Origin: Fonticula-like sp. SCN 57-25
Lineage: Eukaryota; Nucleariida; Rotosphaerida
Reading direction: 5' to 3'
DNA: 20,580 nucleotides
Assembly (NCBI GenBank): GCA_001724245.1
Contig: MEDX01000089.1
Location: 1 to 20,580, forward strand
Within the stretch, counting starts at the first letter, position 1. Each line of letters begins with the position of its first letter. The translations under genes and the position numbers were made by a program. Positions 18,818 through 20,580 of this stretch are shown one piece after another. A model generated the notes under the pieces. That model saw only the letters and a list, made by a program, of their open reading frames with translations, was not told the origin of the DNA and did no database searches.

Positions 18818-19728
18818 ATGGATAATACTACAGATTCTACTGCTGCGCATCCTCCAAGCGAATCGCCGCCATCGCCGGCAGCTCGCGCTGGCTCGCGCGA
18901 TTCCCAGCCATCGTCTGAGCAGGATTCTGCGCCTGCCGCCAGCGTGTTTCAACCAGAACCCCCTATTGAGGAATCCCGTATTTCAACCGAGGAACTGATT
19001 GAATCCATCAAGATCGACTTTGCCAATATCAACATGTACGCATCCCCATGCCGTGGATCATCATCTAACATGGCGCAGGAAATACGAGCAGACATCAGAG
19101 AAATTGGCCGATCTTAAACAGTGCGCATCTTTATGCCGTAGATCATTGTTTAACATCGCACAGGTCTGTCGATCAGACATCAGAGAAATTGGCCGATCTC
19201 GAACAGTACGCACCTCAATGCCGTGGCTCATTGTCTAACATTGCGCAGGGAAAACAAGGAAATCAACCATAGACTTGATCAGTACAAACGCTTCCTTCTC
19301 CTTACCCGCCCTAATTCCTTTTCTGCAGATTTCTAGCCACCGCCGAGGCCAGCGCCTGGATCCATGAAGCCACAGACATCATTTTATACCAACTGCGTGA
19401 TCGGCAATCCACAGCAGCTCATTCATGGCGCGACTTTATGGACGAGCTCAAACAAAAAGGCAAGTCTGGCGGTCGCCTGAAAAATGCTTTAGAACAAGTA
19501 CTTGTTTGCTATTTAAACATTTCATATGAGCAATGGTCGGAGATTTGCTTATTTATTCGAAAGCAACGAAACTTGCAATTCCATCCACCGCGAAGCAAAC
19601 CAGAAGAAGCGAAAACAATTATGAGTACATTTGAAGAGCGGTACAGAAAAGTGCTGATCAAGTTGATCGATGGTGTGTCACAACATGAGCCTTATGATTA
19701 CTCTGATGATTATTACCCTTTTGAATAA
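18818..19728 (+). CDS. Coiled-coil protein of unknown family, intact copy B, five exons
   Basis: Join 18818-19035, 19079-19120, 19164-19205, 19249-19281, 19329-19728, giving 244 residues, all introns phase 2 (43, 43, 43 and 47 nt). Residues 1-50 are a Pro/Ser/Ala-rich, probably disordered leader. Residues about 50-112 are coiled coil. Exons 2 and 3 are each 42 nt and encode near-identical 14-residue units, with QTSEKLADLKQ then QTSEKLADLEQ, exactly two heptads each. Residues 113-244 form a helical domain with Trp/Leu/Tyr cores (HSWRDFMDELKQKGKSGG, then EQWSEICLFIRKQRNLQFH) and an acidic Asp/Tyr tail. I do not recognise the domain. Without these introns the region would look like several short unrelated frames. 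It is convergent with LETM1. Confidence 0.8.
19036..19248 (+). repeat. 85-bp tandem duplication of intron plus exon
   Basis: Period 85: 19036-19120, 19121-19205, and a final intron-only half unit 19206-19248. Each full unit is a 43-nt intron followed by a 42-nt exon. The three introns align without gaps (GTACGCA or GTGCGCA starts, ATGCCGT in the middle, CTAAC or TTAAC near the end, CGCAG or CACAG acceptors). Confidence 0.9.
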
Positions 19729-19770
19729 TAACATAGAACAAGTGTAGTAATGTAATGGATAATAATATAC

Positions 19771-19960
19771 TATGAATCACAATACATGATATTAATCACA
19801 ATACATGATATGAATCACAATACATAATATGAATCACAATACATGATATGATTCACAATACATGATAAGAGTCACAATATGATATGATTCACAATACATA
19901 ATATGAATCACAATACATGATATGAATCATAACATAGACAATATGATTCACAATATTGAC
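19771..19960. repeat. AT-rich 19-bp tandem array
   Basis: About nine to ten imperfect copies of a unit like AATCACAATACATGATATG, with TTC and ATA variants, between gene copy B and LETM1. It is a minisatellite-like array in a convergent 3' spacer. Related but shorter AT-rich sequence follows the truncated copy A (18470-18525). Confidence 0.88.
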
Positions 19961-20041
19961 CATAATACATCCCATAATATCACTTTTCCCATACTATAAC
20001 CCATATTAATAACCAATATTGTTTACTTTTCTTCAGAAATG

Positions 20042-20047
20042 TTTATT
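20042..20047 (-). terminator. Candidate poly(A) signal of LETM1
   Basis: AATAAA on the minus strand, 20 bases beyond the LETM1 stop codon, at a typical spacing. Confidence 0.5.
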
Positions 20048-20067
20048 AATAATACTTGTTCTTTCTT

Positions 20068-20580
20068 CTACTTGTCATCATGCGCCTCCAGTTTCTTCGC
20101 CAACTCTTGAATATCCTTCACCGCAATCCTCCCATCATGATTCGCATCCAACGCCCTAATCAACTCCCTCGCCGCCTCTGCATCGGGCCTCTCCTTCAAC
20201 TTACCCAGCACATCTTCAAGATCACTCGCACTGATCTCACCCGCGACATCAGTGTACACCAGGGTAAACTTGTTTCCCGCCTCATTCTCAAACTGACTAA
20301 TCTCACTTTCAAGCTGACTAATCAAATTATCAACACGCATATTGAGCGCCTTTGCGGCAACATCCTCTTTTGTATCCTTGTTGATATTTTCACCATCACC
20401 CAAAAAGTCGGTTTTAAACTCTTCAATGTCGGTTTTAAACTCTTCGCGTTCAGTTTTGAGCTCCAATAGGTCTTCTTTTTGCTTGCTGACGGGTGATTTG
20501 GACATGGCCACGTGGAGTGCTTCGGTGAGTTCTGCGAGTACTTTGCGCTGCTGGTGGTCGTGGAGGGTGGGGGGGAGATC
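20068..20580 (-). CDS. LETM1: LETM1 family mitochondrial inner-membrane protein, C-terminal part
   Basis: Open frame of 170 residues that runs off the window's right edge; the N-terminus and the membrane segment lie outside. LETM1 (yeast Mdm38/Ylh47) acts in mitochondrial K+/H+ or Ca2+/H+ exchange and cristae integrity. The visible part begins in a helical region (QQRKVLAELTEALHVAM), continues as a charged coiled coil (ELKTEREEFKTDIEEFKTDF), then NMRVDNLISQLESEI, which matches the family's 'L-I-S-Q-L-E' helix. An EF-hand follows with loop DANHDGRIAVKD. It has Asp at loop position 12 rather than Glu, as in human LETM1. The protein ends shortly after this EF-hand, without the Lys/Glu tail of the human protein. 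No intron is seen in this part. Confidence 0.9.
   Translation of the reverse strand, partial: DLPPTLHDHQQRKVLAELTEALHVAMSKSPVSKQKEDLLELKTEREEFKTDIEEFKTDFLGDGENINKDTKEDVAAKALNMRVDNLISQLESEISQFENEAGNKFTLVYTDVAGEISASDLEDVLGKLKERPDAEAARELIRALDANHDGRIAVKDIQELAKKLEAHDDK

Noticed and set aside
19771-19960. CRISPR-like array
   Set aside because: The units are adjacent with no unique spacers, AT-rich and degenerate, in a eukaryotic intergenic region. It is a minisatellite.
1-20580. tRNA, rRNA or other structured RNA genes
   Set aside because: I looked for T-loop (GGTTCGAATC-like) and A/B box patterns and for rRNA signatures by eye and found none convincing; a covariance-model scan would be decisive.

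Overview
This window is nuclear DNA from a eukaryote. Nearly every gene is broken by GT-AG introns, most donors read GTACG, GTGCG or GTATG, and many acceptors follow a CTAAC/CTAAT-like branch point. The proteins include eukaryote-only families: WDR3/Utp12, TEX261/Svp26, LETM1, ArfGAP, PH, LIM and C2H2 zinc fingers. I cannot name the organism. Small introns, compact spacing and a GLI/ZIC/PacC-type zinc-finger protein suggest a unicellular protist or early-branching fungus-like lineage, but this is inference. All exon joins below were worked out by hand from splice signals, reading phase and family similarity.

Layout: (1) 209-809, minus strand: a four-exon gene for a small secreted protein of unknown family. 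(2) 1487-3635 and 4735-6842, plus strand: two tandem paralogues with WD40 repeats, a coiled coil and two SAM-like domains. Both have eight exons with introns at the same places. Between them lie a 36-bp tandem repeat carrying CACGTGACGTCA and a broken Myb/SANT-like remnant. (3) 7068-10472, minus strand: WDR3/Utp12, a small-subunit processome protein, converging on the second WD-SAM gene. (4) 10796-12850, plus strand, divergent from WDR3 across a 323-bp shared promoter: a four-exon ArfGAP-PH-LIM fusion that lacks the catalytic arginine. (5) 13174-14261, plus strand: TEX261/Svp26, an ER-Golgi cargo receptor. (6) 14957-16948, minus strand: a 663-residue, single-exon C2H2 protein with a tandem CWCH2 motif. 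(7) 17751-19728, plus strand: a duplicated locus with a truncated first copy and an intact second copy whose coiled coil was lengthened by duplicating a 42-nt exon with its 43-nt intron. (8) 19771-19960: an AT-rich satellite-like array. (9) 20068 to the window edge, minus strand: the C-terminus of LETM1.

The conserved genes are unrelated housekeeping functions (ribosome assembly, ER-Golgi transport, mitochondrial ion homeostasis), so this is ordinary compact gene order and not an operon-like system. The unusual parts are the two tandemly duplicated families, the ArfGAP-PH-LIM architecture, the micro-duplication of exon plus intron, and a strong excess of CACGTG and of a GCAAACT heptamer dimer across coding, intronic and intergenic DNA.
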